A DNA stretch of 53,788 nt from VBDM01 sp041496705. Its GTDB lineage: Bacteria; Pseudomonadota; Gammaproteobacteria; Burkholderiales; SG8-39. Shown here one piece after another: positions 34,236-42,836 of this stretch (its first letter is position 1; the number at the start of each line of letters is the position of its first letter). The notes under the pieces were generated by a model. The model worked only from the letters and a program-made list of their open reading frames with translations. It had not been told where the DNA came from and searched no databases. The position numbers and the translations under genes were made by a program. Location of the stretch: contig JBGQFD010000009.1 of the NCBI GenBank assembly GCA_041496705.1, forward strand, positions 1 to 53,788, given 5' to 3'.

Positions 34236-36173
34236 TCATTGCGTCGCCGCCTCCTTCCCGTACAACCCGCTGCGGAACACGTGCGAGGCGACCTGGTAGA
34301 AGGCGATTGCCTCGCGCGCGAGGCCCGGGTCCTGCGCCGGCTCGCGGCGGGTCATATCCTCCGACATCCGGTAGACCTCGACTTTCTTCTTCGGCTGCAG
34401 CACCACCATGCGATCGCCCTTCAGGTAGCCGAGCGTCTGGTAGTTGCCGACAAAGGCGCGGTCGCTCTCGGGCGGGGCACGCAGCACATCGCGACCGAAG
34501 AACTTGCTGGTGTAGCTGAAAGCGAGCAGCCCGAGCAGCGTCGGGGCGATGTCGATCTGCGACATGAGCCGGTCGACCCGCCGCGGCGCGATGTGCATTG
34601 GCGAGTAGATGAAGAGCGGAATCAGGTACTTGTCCACTGGGATCTGCATGCCGCCGCGCGCATTGGCGCCGTGGTCGGCGACGACGACGAACACCGTGTC
34701 GTCGAACCAGGGGTGCGCCCTTGCCTGCTCGATGAAGTGGCCGATGGCGTAGTCGGTATACTTGACGGCGCCGTCGCGGCCGCTACCCGAAGGGATGTCG
34801 ATGCGCCCTTCCGGATAGACGTACGGGCGGTGGTTGCTGGTGGTCAGCACGTGCACGAACACCGGGTGTCGGGGCTGCGCCGAGTATTCGCGATCGATTT
34901 CCCCGAGCACATGGTCGAACAGGTGCTCGTCGGCGACGCCCCAGATGGTCTCGACCTGGATCTTCTCCGACGGGATGCTGCGCCGGTCGATCACGCGATA
35001 GCCGTTGGCGTCGAAAAAGGCGTTCATGTTGTCGAAGTAGCCGTAGCCGCCGTAGGCAAAGGTACTGGTATAGCCGTGACGGTCGAGCACGCTGGCAAGC
35101 GAAAACAATCCGGCGTTGTTTGGACGGCGCACGATCGACTGGCCCGGCGGCGGCGGCAGCGCGAGCGCGAGCGCCTCCATGCCGCGTACGGTGCGATTGC
35201 CCGAGGAATACACCCGGCTGAACCACAGGCTCTCGCGCGACAGCTTGTCCAGGTAAGGCGTGAGGCCGCGCCGGTCGCCGTAGACACCGAGGAACTCCGC
35301 GCCCAGGCTTTCGACGCTGATGAGGACGACGTTGTGGCGCCGCTCGGGCCGGCCCGATTCGAACCTGCGCTCGATGCCGCTGCGATCCGCGGACAGCGGC
35401 TGGCCACCGCCCTGCAGCAGCGCCGCGTGCACCGCGCTCATCGCCTCGGGTAGCGGCAGGGTCGCGTAGTAGCGGTCGTAGCTGAGTTCGTTGCGGTAGT
35501 TCGCCGCGAAGAATTCGTAGATGCCGTTGCCCGCCAGGTCGTTGGCCGCGTCCTCGGTGGAGAAATTCTTCAAGTCGACGTTGAGCGCGCCCACGGTCAC
35601 GGCAACCGCGGCCGAGTAGACCGCGAGCGCGGCGAGCATGGGCCTCCAGCCAAGGGGCGCGCCGCTGCCGTGCCAGACGTGCCGCGCCACCAGCGCCGCC
35701 GCGACGCCGGCCGGCACGAGCAGCGCTAGCAGGATCGGACCTACGGGGTAGCTCTGGCGGATGTTCCCCAGGACTTCGGTCGTGTACAGCAGGTAGTCGA
35801 CCGCAATGAAATTGAATCGCGAGAAGAATTCGTCCCAGAACAGCCACTCGGCGACGGCGAGAAGGAAAGCGCCGTAAGCAAAGGCGAAGACGAACACGAT
35901 TGCCGGCGCGCGGTGCAGGCGGCTGCGCGCGATCCGGTCCGGGACGAGCGCCAGCCAGATCGCCATCGGCGCCACAAGGTAGAGCGCCGCAACCGTGTCG
36001 AACAACAGTCCGAACCCGAAGATCCTCAGCCAGTCCGCCAGCCCCCAGGTCGCCTGCACGTCCGGACGCAGCGCCAGCAGCACGCGCATCAACGTGGAAA
36101 CGGCGACGATCAGCCCCGCCGCGGCGAGCGCTGGCGCAAAGCGTGCGTATCGAGGCTTGAATGTGCTGGTCAT
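34236..36173 (-). CDS. LTA synthase family sulfatase-fold membrane protein
   Basis: A 645-residue inner-membrane phosphotransferase-like protein. Five N-terminal transmembrane helices (about 10-190) precede a periplasmic alkaline-phosphatase-fold domain with NVVLISVESLGAEFLGVYG (metal-binding Glu), the nucleophile Thr in SSGNRTVRGMEAL, and VVADHGANARGG. Relatives move glycerol-phosphate or phosphoethanolamine onto envelope polymers. In proteobacteria the substrate is often unknown. ATG 36173 with GGCGAG just upstream is preferred to a far-upstream ATG that lies in the ilvE gene. It is convergent with glnE (10-bp gap). Confidence 0.88.
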   Translation of the reverse strand: MTSTFKPRYARFAPALAAAGLIVAVSTLMRVLLALRPDVQATWGLADWLRIFGFGLLFDTVAALYLVAPMAIWLALVPDRIARSRLHRAPAIVFVFAFAYGAFLLAVAEWLFWDEFFSRFNFIAVDYLLYTTEVLGNIRQSYPVGPILLALLVPAGVAAALVARHVWHGSGAPLGWRPMLAALAVYSAAVAVTVGALNVDLKNFSTEDAANDLAGNGIYEFFAANYRNELSYDRYYATLPLPEAMSAVHAALLQGGGQPLSADRSGIERRFESGRPERRHNVVLISVESLGAEFLGVYGDRRGLTPYLDKLSRESLWFSRVYSSGNRTVRGMEALALALPPPPGQSIVRRPNNAGLFSLASVLDRHGYTSTFAYGGYGYFDNMNAFFDANGYRVIDRRSIPSEKIQVETIWGVADEHLFDHVLGEIDREYSAQPRHPVFVHVLTTSNHRPYVYPEGRIDIPSGSGRDGAVKYTDYAIGHFIEQARAHPWFDDTVFVVVADHGANARGGMQIPVDKYLIPLFIYSPMHIAPRRVDRLMSQIDIAPTLLGLLAFSYTSKFFGRDVLRAPPESDRAFVGNYQTLGYLKGDRMVVLQPKKKVEVYRMSEDMTRREPAQDPGLAREAIAFYQVASHVFRSGLYGKEAATQ

Positions 36174-36251
36174 CTCGCCGTCCGGGTGGTGGATTGTATC
36201 CCGCTCGCGGTGTCGCCGGCCTCGCCCTGTCGCGCCGGCGCCGGATTCCGC

Positions 36252-36257
36252 TAGAAT
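36252..36257 (+). promoter_or_regulatory. -10 element for ilvE
   Basis: TAGAAT, five of six to TATAAT, 36 bases before the ilvE start. The -35 is unclear. The same CTAGAAT string recurs ahead of glpK and rnpB, and ATAGAAT ahead of gmhA. Confidence 0.45.
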
Positions 36258-36293
36258 GAGGCCTTCCTTTCGATGCGATGCTCGGAGATCACC

Positions 36294-37253
36294 ATGTCGA
36301 TGGCCGATCGCGACGGAGTCATCTGGTACGACGGCAAGCTCGTGCCCTGGCGTTCCGCGACTACCCACGTGCTCACCCATTCGCTGCACTACGGGCTTTC
36401 GGTATTCGAGGGCGTACGCGCCTACAAGACCGTCGACGGCCCGGCGATCTTCCGCCTTGCCGAGCACACCGAGCGCCTGTTCAATTCAGCGCACATCTAC
36501 ATGATGAAGATCCCGTTCAGCCGGGAAACCCTGATCGATGCGCAGAAGGAAGTGGTGCGAGCCAATCAGCACGAATCCTGCTATATCCGGCCGATCGCGT
36601 TCTACGGCTCGGAGAAGATGGGCGTGTCGCCGATAGGCGCCACGGTCCACGTGGCGATCGCCGCCTGGCCCTGGGGCGCGTACCTGGGCGCGGAGGCCAT
36701 CGAGAAAGGCATTCGAGTGAAGACTTCCTCGTATGCGCGACACCACGTCAACGTGACCATGGCGCGCGCCAAGATGGCCGGGACTTATCCGAACTCGATC
36801 CTGGCAAACCTGGAAGCGACGCAGCACGGATACGACGAAGGCCTGTTGCTCGACGTCGATGGATTCGTCGCCGAAGGTTCCGGCGAGAACCTTTTCATCG
36901 TAAGAGACGGCAAGCTGCACGAGCCCGAGCTCACGTCAGCGCTCTCCGGGATCACGCGCGCCTCGGTGATTACGCTGGCGAACGAGCTCGGCTACGAAGT
37001 CGTTTCGCGCCGGATCACGCGCGACGACATCTACATCGCCGACGAGGCCTTTTTCACCGGCACCGCGGCGGAAGTCACGCCGATCCGCGAGCTCGACGGC
37101 CGCACCATCGGCGCGGGCAAGCGAGGCCCGGTGACCACCAGGATACAGAAGCTGTTCTTCGACGTGGTCGCCGGCAAGGTCGCCAAGCACAAGGACTGGC
37201 TCTCCTCGGTACGCGAGAAGGAAGCGGCCAAGGTGTCACGGGAGAAAGCCTGA
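36294..37253 (+). CDS. ilvE: branched-chain amino acid aminotransferase
   Basis: PLP-dependent class IV transaminase that makes Leu, Ile and Val from their 2-oxo acids; cytoplasmic. It has 319 residues. HYGLSVFEGVRAY (about 38-50), the Arg-rich YARHHVNVTMARAKMAGTYPNSILA with the Schiff-base Lys, EGSGENLF and FFTGTAAEVTPI are the family signatures. ATG 36294 has GGAG seven bases upstream. The stop overlaps the start of the zinc-finger gene by one base, and waaF follows, a gene order typical of betaproteobacteria. Confidence 0.97.
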   Translation: MSMADRDGVIWYDGKLVPWRSATTHVLTHSLHYGLSVFEGVRAYKTVDGPAIFRLAEHTERLFNSAHIYMMKIPFSRETLIDAQKEVVRANQHESCYIRPIAFYGSEKMGVSPIGATVHVAIAAWPWGAYLGAEAIEKGIRVKTSSYARHHVNVTMARAKMAGTYPNSILANLEATQHGYDEGLLLDVDGFVAEGSGENLFIVRDGKLHEPELTSALSGITRASVITLANELGYEVVSRRITRDDIYIADEAFFTGTAAEVTPIRELDGRTIGAGKRGPVTTRIQKLFFDVVAGKVAKHKDWLSSVREKEAAKVSREKA

Positions 37254-37450
37254 TGGCTGCGAGCGCGCCGGCCAGCCGTCTCGTCGAAGTGGTCGAAGCC
37301 GACCTGCCCCTGCACTGCCCGACGCCGAAGTCTCAGGTGTGGAACATGCACCCGCGCGTATTTCTCGACGTCGCCAAGGCCGGCCAGATGCTTTGCCCCT
37401 ACTGCGGCACGCGCTACGTCTACAAGGGCAGCAAGCCGAAGGGCCACTAG
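37253..37450 (+). CDS. small CHCC zinc-finger protein
   Basis: A 65-residue protein with a zf-CHCC motif: Cys22, His33, Cys48 and Cys51 in HCPTPKSQVWNMHPRVFLDV...LCPYCGTRY. The fold resembles the NDUFS6/ComA-like zinc ribbon of complex I, but the bacterial role is unknown. ATG 37253 shares its A with the ilvE stop (TGATG) and waaF begins six bases after the stop, so the three are co-translated. Confidence 0.9.
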   Translation: MAASAPASRLVEVVEADLPLHCPTPKSQVWNMHPRVFLDVAKAGQMLCPYCGTRYVYKGSKPKGH

Positions 37451-37456
37451 AGCCCG

Positions 37457-38485
37457 GTGCGGAAGATCCTCATCGTCGCGCCGAACTGGATCGGCGATGC
37501 GCTGCTGGCCCAGCCGCTGTTCGCGCGGCTGCACGACAAGCACCCCGACGTCGCCCTCGATGCGCTCGCGCCGCCCTGGACTGCGCCGGTGCTGCGGCGC
37601 ATGCCCGAGATCCGCGAAGTCATCGAGGCGCCATTCGGCCACGGCGAACTGCGGTTCGGCGCGCGACTGCGCCTGGGTCGTACACTGCGCGCGCGCGGCT
37701 ACGACGAGGCCATCGTTCTACCCAACAGCTTCAAGTCCGCGCTGGTACCCGCGTTCGCGCGCATCCCGCGGCGTACGGGGTTCACCGGCGAATTGCGCTA
37801 CGGCCTCCTCAACCGACCGCACCGGCTCGACGAGAAACGCTTGCCGTTGATGGCTGAACGCTACGCGCAGCTCGCCGAAGAGCCGGGTGTGCCGCCAGCG
37901 CGACCGCTTGCCCGCGTGCGGCTGCGCGTGGACCCGGAGAATCTTTCGAGCGTGCTCGGGCGGCTGGGCCTGTCGCGGGCGCGGCCGATTGCCGCCTTCT
38001 GTCCGGGTGCCGAATACGGTCCGTCAAAACGCTGGCCGGCGCGCCACTTTGCCGCGCTCGCGGAAAAGCTCACTGCGAATGGGCGCACCATCTGGCTTCT
38101 CGGTTCGGAAAAGGACCGCGCAATCGGCGAGGAGATCGCCGGCCTCGCCAAAGGCGCCGCGGTCAACCTCTGCGGCAAGACCGATCTCGCCGGCGCGATC
38201 GACCTCTTGTCGCTCGCCGAAGTGGTGGTGAGCAACGACTCGGGGCTGATGCACGTCGCCGCCGGCGTCGGACGCCCGGTGGTGGCGTTGTATGGCTCAT
38301 CCAGCCCCGAGCACACCCCGCCACTTTCCGCGAGCGCGCGCGTGGTGCTCACCGGGATCGAATGCAGCCCGTGCTTCGCGCGGGAGTGCCCGCTCGGGCA
38401 TTTCAAGTGCATGAACGATTTGCTCCCCGAGCGCGTGATGCGGGAAATCAACGCGGTCGAAGCCGCTGGAGGCCCTTTTCAGTAG
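37457..38485 (+). CDS. waaF: lipopolysaccharide heptosyltransferase II
   Basis: Adds the second heptose to the LPS inner core at the cytoplasmic face of the inner membrane. GT9 family, 342 residues. The start RKILIVAPNWIGDALLAQPLFA, the acceptor-side YDEAIVLPNSFKSALVPAFA, GAEYGPSKRWPARHFAALA and the ADP-heptose motif VVSNDSGLMHVAAGVGRPVVALYGSS are all present. The start is GTG 37457, six bases after the zinc-finger stop. Confidence 0.96.
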   Translation: MRKILIVAPNWIGDALLAQPLFARLHDKHPDVALDALAPPWTAPVLRRMPEIREVIEAPFGHGELRFGARLRLGRTLRARGYDEAIVLPNSFKSALVPAFARIPRRTGFTGELRYGLLNRPHRLDEKRLPLMAERYAQLAEEPGVPPARPLARVRLRVDPENLSSVLGRLGLSRARPIAAFCPGAEYGPSKRWPARHFAALAEKLTANGRTIWLLGSEKDRAIGEEIAGLAKGAAVNLCGKTDLAGAIDLLSLAEVVVSNDSGLMHVAAGVGRPVVALYGSSSPEHTPPLSASARVVLTGIECSPCFARECPLGHFKCMNDLLPERVMREINAVEAAGGPFQ

Positions 38486-38601
38486 CACTCGACGAATTCG
38501 CAGCCATTGCCGGTGGTGAATGAGGAAGTGACCGTACCGGCAGCCAGGTCGAGTATCGACACGACACCGTCGCGAACGCCACCCGAAGACCGGGTTCCGC
38601 G
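38479..38601 (-). pseudogene. possible remnant of a C-terminal coding end
   Basis: On the minus strand a coherent stretch reads GGVRDGVVSILDLAAGTVT then SSFTTGNGCEFVECY and a stop that overlaps the waaF stop. It resembles the last blade of a YVTN/beta-propeller protein, but upstream it fades into unrelated sequence and then into the RNase P gene, with no start. It may be a decayed 3' end, or chance. The rest of the gap to 38683 shows nothing clear. Confidence 0.25.
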
Positions 38602-38683
38602 TGACGCCTGCTCTCGGCGAGGCGCCGGAGATCGTCGCCGCGATTGCGGAATGGGTTCAGCGCGCCGCGCGCTGACGAAGAAG

Positions 38684-38998
38684 AAAGTGAAGCTGGCCGA
38701 TAAGCCGGGTTCTGTCGTGGACAGTCATTCCTCTGGGCCCAGGGTTGCCCCGGGGCTCAAGCCATCTACCCGCAGGCTCGGCGAGCAGCGTCGACGCCTG
38801 CCTATTTGATGTTGCTCCGAGTGGAGGTTGCCGCGTTTCACCCTCGCCGAACGCTTGTCAGCATCCGACAAGACTCGTCTCTGTGGCCCTCTTCGTCGCC
38901 TCGCGGCGCCTGGGCGTTACCCAGCACCCTGCTCTGTGGAGCCCGGACTTTCCTCTGGCAACCGAAACACAACTGCCAGCGACTGTCTAGCCAGCTTC
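38684..38998 (-). ncRNA. rnpB: RNase P RNA, bacterial class A
   Basis: Catalytic RNA that trims tRNA 5' leaders. Read on the minus strand it starts GAAGCTGGCTAGACAGTCGC, contains the core GAGGAAAGTCCGGGCTCC (38938-38955), GGGTAACGCCC, AGGGTGAAACG and ACTCGGAGCAA, and ends with ACAGAACCCGGCTTATC (38699-38715). Helix P1 pairs GAAGCTGGC at the 5' end with GCCAGCTTC near the 3' end. At about 315 nt it is shorter than the 377 nt of E. coli; P3 and P12 look short. Ends are estimated from P1. A TAGAAT -10 (minus strand, 39006-39011) stands seven bases before the 5' end. Confidence 0.97.
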
Positions 38999-39005
38999 GG
39001 ACGAG

Positions 39006-39011
39006 ATTCTA
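39006..39011 (-). promoter_or_regulatory. -10 element of rnpB
   Basis: TAGAAT on the minus strand, seven bases ahead of the inferred RNase P RNA 5' end; the -35 (GAGACG region) is weak. Confidence 0.55.
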
Positions 39012-39056
39012 GCCCACCTGCGCATTCGCGTCTCGATTCCCTCGCAGCGCTTCGGA

Positions 39057-39872
39057 TCACAGCGCTGCCCGGTGGCCCGGCCGGAATTGCGAGACGTCGT
39101 CGTAATACGCTTCGGTTTCGTTCGCCGGCGCCCAGCCCGGAACGCCTAGAAGCGGAAGCGGCGGCAAGGCCCGGGTCGAGGCGAGGGAGTTCTCTGAACG
39201 AAAGTAGTCTGCCGCGCGCGCGTCGAGTTCCGCGAGCTGCCGCGCCAAGGGTGCATCGAGCAGGGCCTGGGGCACATCGAGAATCAGCGCTTTCGCAGTC
39301 ACGCCCGGGTAGGGCTCGAGCGCCTTTTCGTATATTGCGTGCCCGAAGACGTGGTAGCGCATCGACCGCAGCACATCGGCGCGCCGCCGCCAGAACAGTT
39401 CCTTCCACCTGAATTCGCGCAGCAGCGCCGGCAGTTCGGGCCCGGCTGCGGCGACGATGACCCCGCCTTCGTCGAACAGGGTCAGCACGTCGCGCGCAGT
39501 GCCCCTCTGGGACTCGCTCCGGCGCGCGCAGATCTCGCGGTAGTGATGCGCGTTGAGGACCGCCTTAGTTCTCGGGAACGTGAGCCACACCAGCGCGTTG
39601 AAGAGATCGTGCCAGTTGTCCGCACGCGTCTGTACTTCACCACGCTCGTACACCCGCACTTCGTATTGCGAGGTGAATTCCTTCGACGTCACTCCCGGCG
39701 GAACAAAGCGGATTGGCGCTCCGCCGGCGCTCGCCGGCGCCGATGCAGTGAGCGAGTTGAGATCCTCGATGCGCGGAAAACGGTCCTTAGGCAAGCCCCC
39801 GAGGACGGGCGCCAGCGTCGCGAAGATCGGCGCGGAGAGTGCGCTCTCCCAGGTTCTGAAAATCTGTATCAG
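39057..39872 (-). CDS. DUF3025 domain protein, probable CTG start
   Basis: A 271-residue DUF3025 protein of unknown function. Characteristic stretches are NALVWLTFPRTKAVLNAHH, RDVLTLFDEGGVIVAA, RYHVFGHAIYEKALEPYPGVTAKA and a Pro-rich C-terminus LPPLPLLGVPGW. No ATG, GTG or TTG occurs in frame near the expected N-terminus. CTG 39872 overlaps the pyrC stop by four bases (CTGA), the same geometry as other coupled starts here, and gives IQIFRTWESALSAPIFATLAP as the beginning. The nearest upstream ATG-type codon would place most of an extension inside pyrC. It lies between pyrC and rnpB. Confidence 0.8.
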   Translation of the reverse strand: MIQIFRTWESALSAPIFATLAPVLGGLPKDRFPRIEDLNSLTASAPASAGGAPIRFVPPGVTSKEFTSQYEVRVYERGEVQTRADNWHDLFNALVWLTFPRTKAVLNAHHYREICARRSESQRGTARDVLTLFDEGGVIVAAAGPELPALLREFRWKELFWRRRADVLRSMRYHVFGHAIYEKALEPYPGVTAKALILDVPQALLDAPLARQLAELDARAADYFRSENSLASTRALPPLPLLGVPGWAPANETEAYYDDVSQFRPGHRAAL

Positions 39873-40930
39873 GCGATCCGCCAGCCTATGCTCTCGCCCG
39901 CACGCAGCGGAACCAGGCTGGCCGACCCCAAGGGCAACTCGCCGGGCACGTTCCAGGATTCCTTGCGCAGCGTGATCGAACCCGTGTTGCGCGGCCGCCG
40001 GTAGAAATCGGCGCCGTGGAAACTGGCGAACGCCTCGAGCTTGCCAAGCGCGCCCGCCTGCTCGAACGCCTCCGCGTACAACTCGATCGCCGCGTGTGCG
40101 GTATAGATCCCGGCGTGACCGCACGGCCCTTCCTTGTCGGCACGCGCGTGGGGTGCGCTGTCGCTGCCGAGAAAGAATTTCGGGTCGCCGCTGGTCGCCG
40201 CCTGCAACAGCGCGAGGCGATCCTCCTCGCGTTTCAAGACCGGCAGACAGTAGTGGTGGGGCCGCAGGCCGCCTGCGAACATCGCGTTGCGGTTGTACAG
40301 AAGGTGATGCGCGGTGATCGTCGCGGCGATGTTGGGACCGCCCTCCCGGACGAAGTCCACCGCCTCGCGCGTGGTGGCGTGCTCGATCACCACCCGCAGC
40401 CCCGGGAAACGCTTCACGATCCCGGTCAGAATGCTTTCGAGAAACGCGCGTTCGCGATCGAAAACATCGACGCCCGGCGTCGTGACTTCCCCGTGCACGA
40501 GCAGCGGCATCGCATGTTCCTCGAGCGCCGCCAGCGCCGGGTAAGCGCGCTCGATGTGCGTCACGCCCGCGTCCGAATTCGTGGTTGCCCCCGCAGGATA
40601 GTACTTCACGCCGCAGACGAAGCCGGAACGATGGGCGCGTCCGATCTCCTCCGCGGTCGTGTTGTCGGTCAGATAGAGCGTCATGAGCGGCTCGAAGCGG
40701 GCGCCTTGCGGTAGGGCCCCCATGATGCGGTCGCGGTACGCAGCCGCGAGCGCAGTGTCGGTGACCGGCGGCCTGAGGTTGGGCATGATCACAGCCCGCG
40801 CAAAAGCCCGCGTGCTGTGCGGAAGCACGCTGGCGAGGGCGTCGCCGTCGCGCAGGTGCAGATGCCAGTCGTCAGGGCGGGTAAGCGTCAGCGTCTGCAA
40901 GGCGTCAACGCTTTTCGGCGACCGGGCCAC
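39869..40930 (-). CDS. pyrC: dihydroorotase
   Basis: Cyclises carbamoyl-aspartate to dihydroorotate in pyrimidine synthesis; class II dihydroorotase. It has 353 residues. RPDDWHLHLRDG holds the first zinc histidines, GVKYYPAGATTNSDAGV the carboxylated lysine, LVHGEV and IEHATTREAV further ligands, and GSDSAPHARADKE the catalytic Asp. Two starts are possible: GTG 40930 (overlapping rsmI by 26 bases) or TTG 40900 just after the rsmI stop, which would fit the usual short N-terminus QTLTLTRPDDW. GTG is listed as the longer option. Confidence 0.95.
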   Translation of the reverse strand: MARSPKSVDALQTLTLTRPDDWHLHLRDGDALASVLPHSTRAFARAVIMPNLRPPVTDTALAAAYRDRIMGALPQGARFEPLMTLYLTDNTTAEEIGRAHRSGFVCGVKYYPAGATTNSDAGVTHIERAYPALAALEEHAMPLLVHGEVTTPGVDVFDRERAFLESILTGIVKRFPGLRVVIEHATTREAVDFVREGGPNIAATITAHHLLYNRNAMFAGGLRPHHYCLPVLKREEDRLALLQAATSGDPKFFLGSDSAPHARADKEGPCGHAGIYTAHAAIELYAEAFEQAGALGKLEAFASFHGADFYRRPRNTGSITLRKESWNVPGELPLGSASLVPLRAGESIGWRIA

Positions 40931-41795
40931 CCGCGAGTTGCAGCGCGCGGGCGTATACCGGGTTCTTCCTTGCGCCGGTGAGCTTGCAGGTGAGCTTCAC
41001 TGCCTGAGCGAGCGGCAGGTCCTGCAGCAGGGTCACGAGCACCTGGTCCCAGCCTTGGTCATCCGTCTTTGGGGAATGTGCGCCCTCGAGGACCAGCACG
41101 AACTCTCCGCGCTGCCGGTCTGCATCGGCCCGAAGCCAATTCGCCGCTTCGCCCAGAGGGCACTGGTGAATCTGCTCGAATACCTTGGTCAGCTCGCGTG
41201 CAATCACGATCGACCGCTGCGGACCGAGTAGCGCGGCCAGGTCCTCGGCGCATTTGACCACGCGATGCGGCGCCTCGTAGAACACCAGGGCGTACGGCAG
41301 GGCGGCGTAGGCGCGCAGCGCCTTGCGCCGGGCAGCGGAACTCGCGGGAAGAAACCCCGCGAAGAGAAACGGGCCGTCGGCAATGCCTGCCGCGGACAAT
41401 GCGGTCACGGCGGCGTTCGGTCCTGGAATCGGTACTACCCTGAACCCGGAGGCACGCACCTTCGCCACCAGCCTGGCGCCAGGATCGGAAATGGCCGGTG
41501 TTCCGGCATCGCTGACGAGTGCGACCGTCTTGCCCTGAGCGAGTTGGGCGATGACGCGGTCGGCGGCGCGCATTTCGTTGTGCTCGTGCACCGCGAGGAG
41601 TTTTCCGCGCAATCGGTGGCGCTCGAGCAGGTGCGCCGTCACGCGGGTGTCCTCGGCTGCGATGAAGTCCGCATGAGCCAGGGAGCTCATGGCGCGCAAG
41701 CTGATGTCCTCGAGGTTCCCAATGGGTGTGGCCACCACATATAATTGACCTGCCCCATTCGGGCTCCCGCCATGCTTCCCGGTCCTCGCGCCCAA
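40905..41795 (-). CDS. rsmI: 16S rRNA (cytidine-1402-2'-O)-methyltransferase
   Basis: Methylates C1402 of 16S rRNA at the 2'-O position using SAM. Tetrapyrrole-methylase fold, 296 residues: QLYVVATPIGNLEDISLRA, AAEDTRVTAHLL, LVSDAGTPAISDPGARLV, IPGPNAAVTALSAAG and LVFYEAPHRV are hallmark blocks. The chosen start is TTG 41795, which retains the GQLYVV strand conserved in the family; GTG 41738 would avoid overlap with lpoA but cut that strand. It is divergent from lpoA, as in E. coli. Confidence 0.95.
   Translation of the reverse strand: MGARTGKHGGSPNGAGQLYVVATPIGNLEDISLRAMSSLAHADFIAAEDTRVTAHLLERHRLRGKLLAVHEHNEMRAADRVIAQLAQGKTVALVSDAGTPAISDPGARLVAKVRASGFRVVPIPGPNAAVTALSAAGIADGPFLFAGFLPASSAARRKALRAYAALPYALVFYEAPHRVVKCAEDLAALLGPQRSIVIARELTKVFEQIHQCPLGEAANWLRADADRQRGEFVLVLEGAHSPKTDDQGWDQVLVTLLQDLPLAQAVKLTCKLTGARKNPVYARALQLAGGPVAEKR
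41740..41745 (+). promoter_or_regulatory. -10 element of the lpoA operon
   Basis: A perfect TATAAT 27 bases before the lpoA ATG. TTCCCA at 41716-41721 is a possible -35 with 18-bp spacing. It lies inside the 5' end of the rsmI coding sequence. Confidence 0.5.
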
Positions 41796-42836
41796 ATCTG
41801 CTTCGCTCTGTTGGCGTTCTTGAGTCCGGCATTGTGCGCGGCGCCTGACGATACGGCAAGCCTTCCCGGGGGCGGACCGTTCATCGGGCTGCTGCTGCCG
41901 TTGAACGCCCCTGAATTCGCCCCTGCCGCGGAAGCCGTGCGCCTGGGCTGCCAGGCCGCGCTGGCCTTCGCGGAGTCTCGCCAGCCACTCCAGGTCGTGC
42001 GCACCGACGCAAAGCCTGACAACATCCTTGCCGAATACGAAGCCACGGTCCAGCGCGGCGCGACGGTGATGGTCGGTCCGCTGACTCGGTCGGGGGTGAC
42101 CGCCCTCGCGACCAACGGCCGGATCAGCGTGATCACGCTGGCGCTCAACGCTGCCGACGGTGACTTGCCGTTGCCGCCGCGGCTGTATACCTTTGGACTG
42201 TCGGTCGAGCCGGAGGCGCGCCTGGTGGCGCGCGTCGCATTTGCGCGCGGACTGCGCGATGCCGTTGTCGTTCAGGCATCGACGTTCCTCGCGCGGCGCA
42301 TCAGCCGAGCATTCGCCGACGAGTGGTTCGGCCTGGGCGGAAGAATCGGCGACGTTCGCGAGTTCGGCCCGCAGACCAACCTAGTGGAATTGCGGCAGAG
42401 TCTCGCCGATTCCCAGGCCCAGATGGCTTTCCTTTCGGCCGACGCCGATCAGGCGCGCCTGGTGCGCCCCTATCTGAACAATCAGATCCCGATATTCGCC
42501 ACTTCACAGATCAACGACGGCAAGACCGGCCCCCTGGTCAACAGCGACCTGAACGGAATCCGTTTCGTCGACATGCCCTGGATCGTCCAGCCCGATCACG
42601 CCGCCGTCATGGTCTACCCCCGCCTGGAGGGCTTCTCTTCGGAACTCCAGCGACTCTACGCGCTTGGCATCGACTCCTGCCGCATCGCGGCAGACCTGCT
42701 CGCCGGCCAGCAGCGCATCAACCTCGACGGAGTGACCGGGCGGATTTCGCTTCGCAGCGGCAACGTGCTGCAGCGCGAACCCGTACAAGCGGTATTTCGC
42801 GACGGAGCGGGAATTTCCGTCGAAGATCAGCGATGA
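41772..42836 (+). CDS. lpoA: penicillin-binding protein activator LpoA-like (LppC C-terminal domain)
   Basis: Periplasmic protein of 354 residues resembling the C-terminal, periplasmic-binding-protein-like half of E. coli LpoA, which stimulates PBP1A. A signal peptide is visible (MLPGPRAQICFALLAFLSPALCAAP), but no clear lipobox beyond a Cys at about 22. Blocks: GPFIGLLLPLNAPEFAPAAEAVRLG, VGPLTRSGVTAL, IPIFATSQINDG and GIRFVDMPWIV. It lacks the N-terminal TPR domain of E. coli LpoA. The stop overlaps yraN (ATGA). Confidence 0.87.
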   Translation: MLPGPRAQICFALLAFLSPALCAAPDDTASLPGGGPFIGLLLPLNAPEFAPAAEAVRLGCQAALAFAESRQPLQVVRTDAKPDNILAEYEATVQRGATVMVGPLTRSGVTALATNGRISVITLALNAADGDLPLPPRLYTFGLSVEPEARLVARVAFARGLRDAVVVQASTFLARRISRAFADEWFGLGGRIGDVREFGPQTNLVELRQSLADSQAQMAFLSADADQARLVRPYLNNQIPIFATSQINDGKTGPLVNSDLNGIRFVDMPWIVQPDHAAVMVYPRLEGFSSELQRLYALGIDSCRIAADLLAGQQRINLDGVTGRISLRSGNVLQREPVQAVFRDGAGISVEDQR

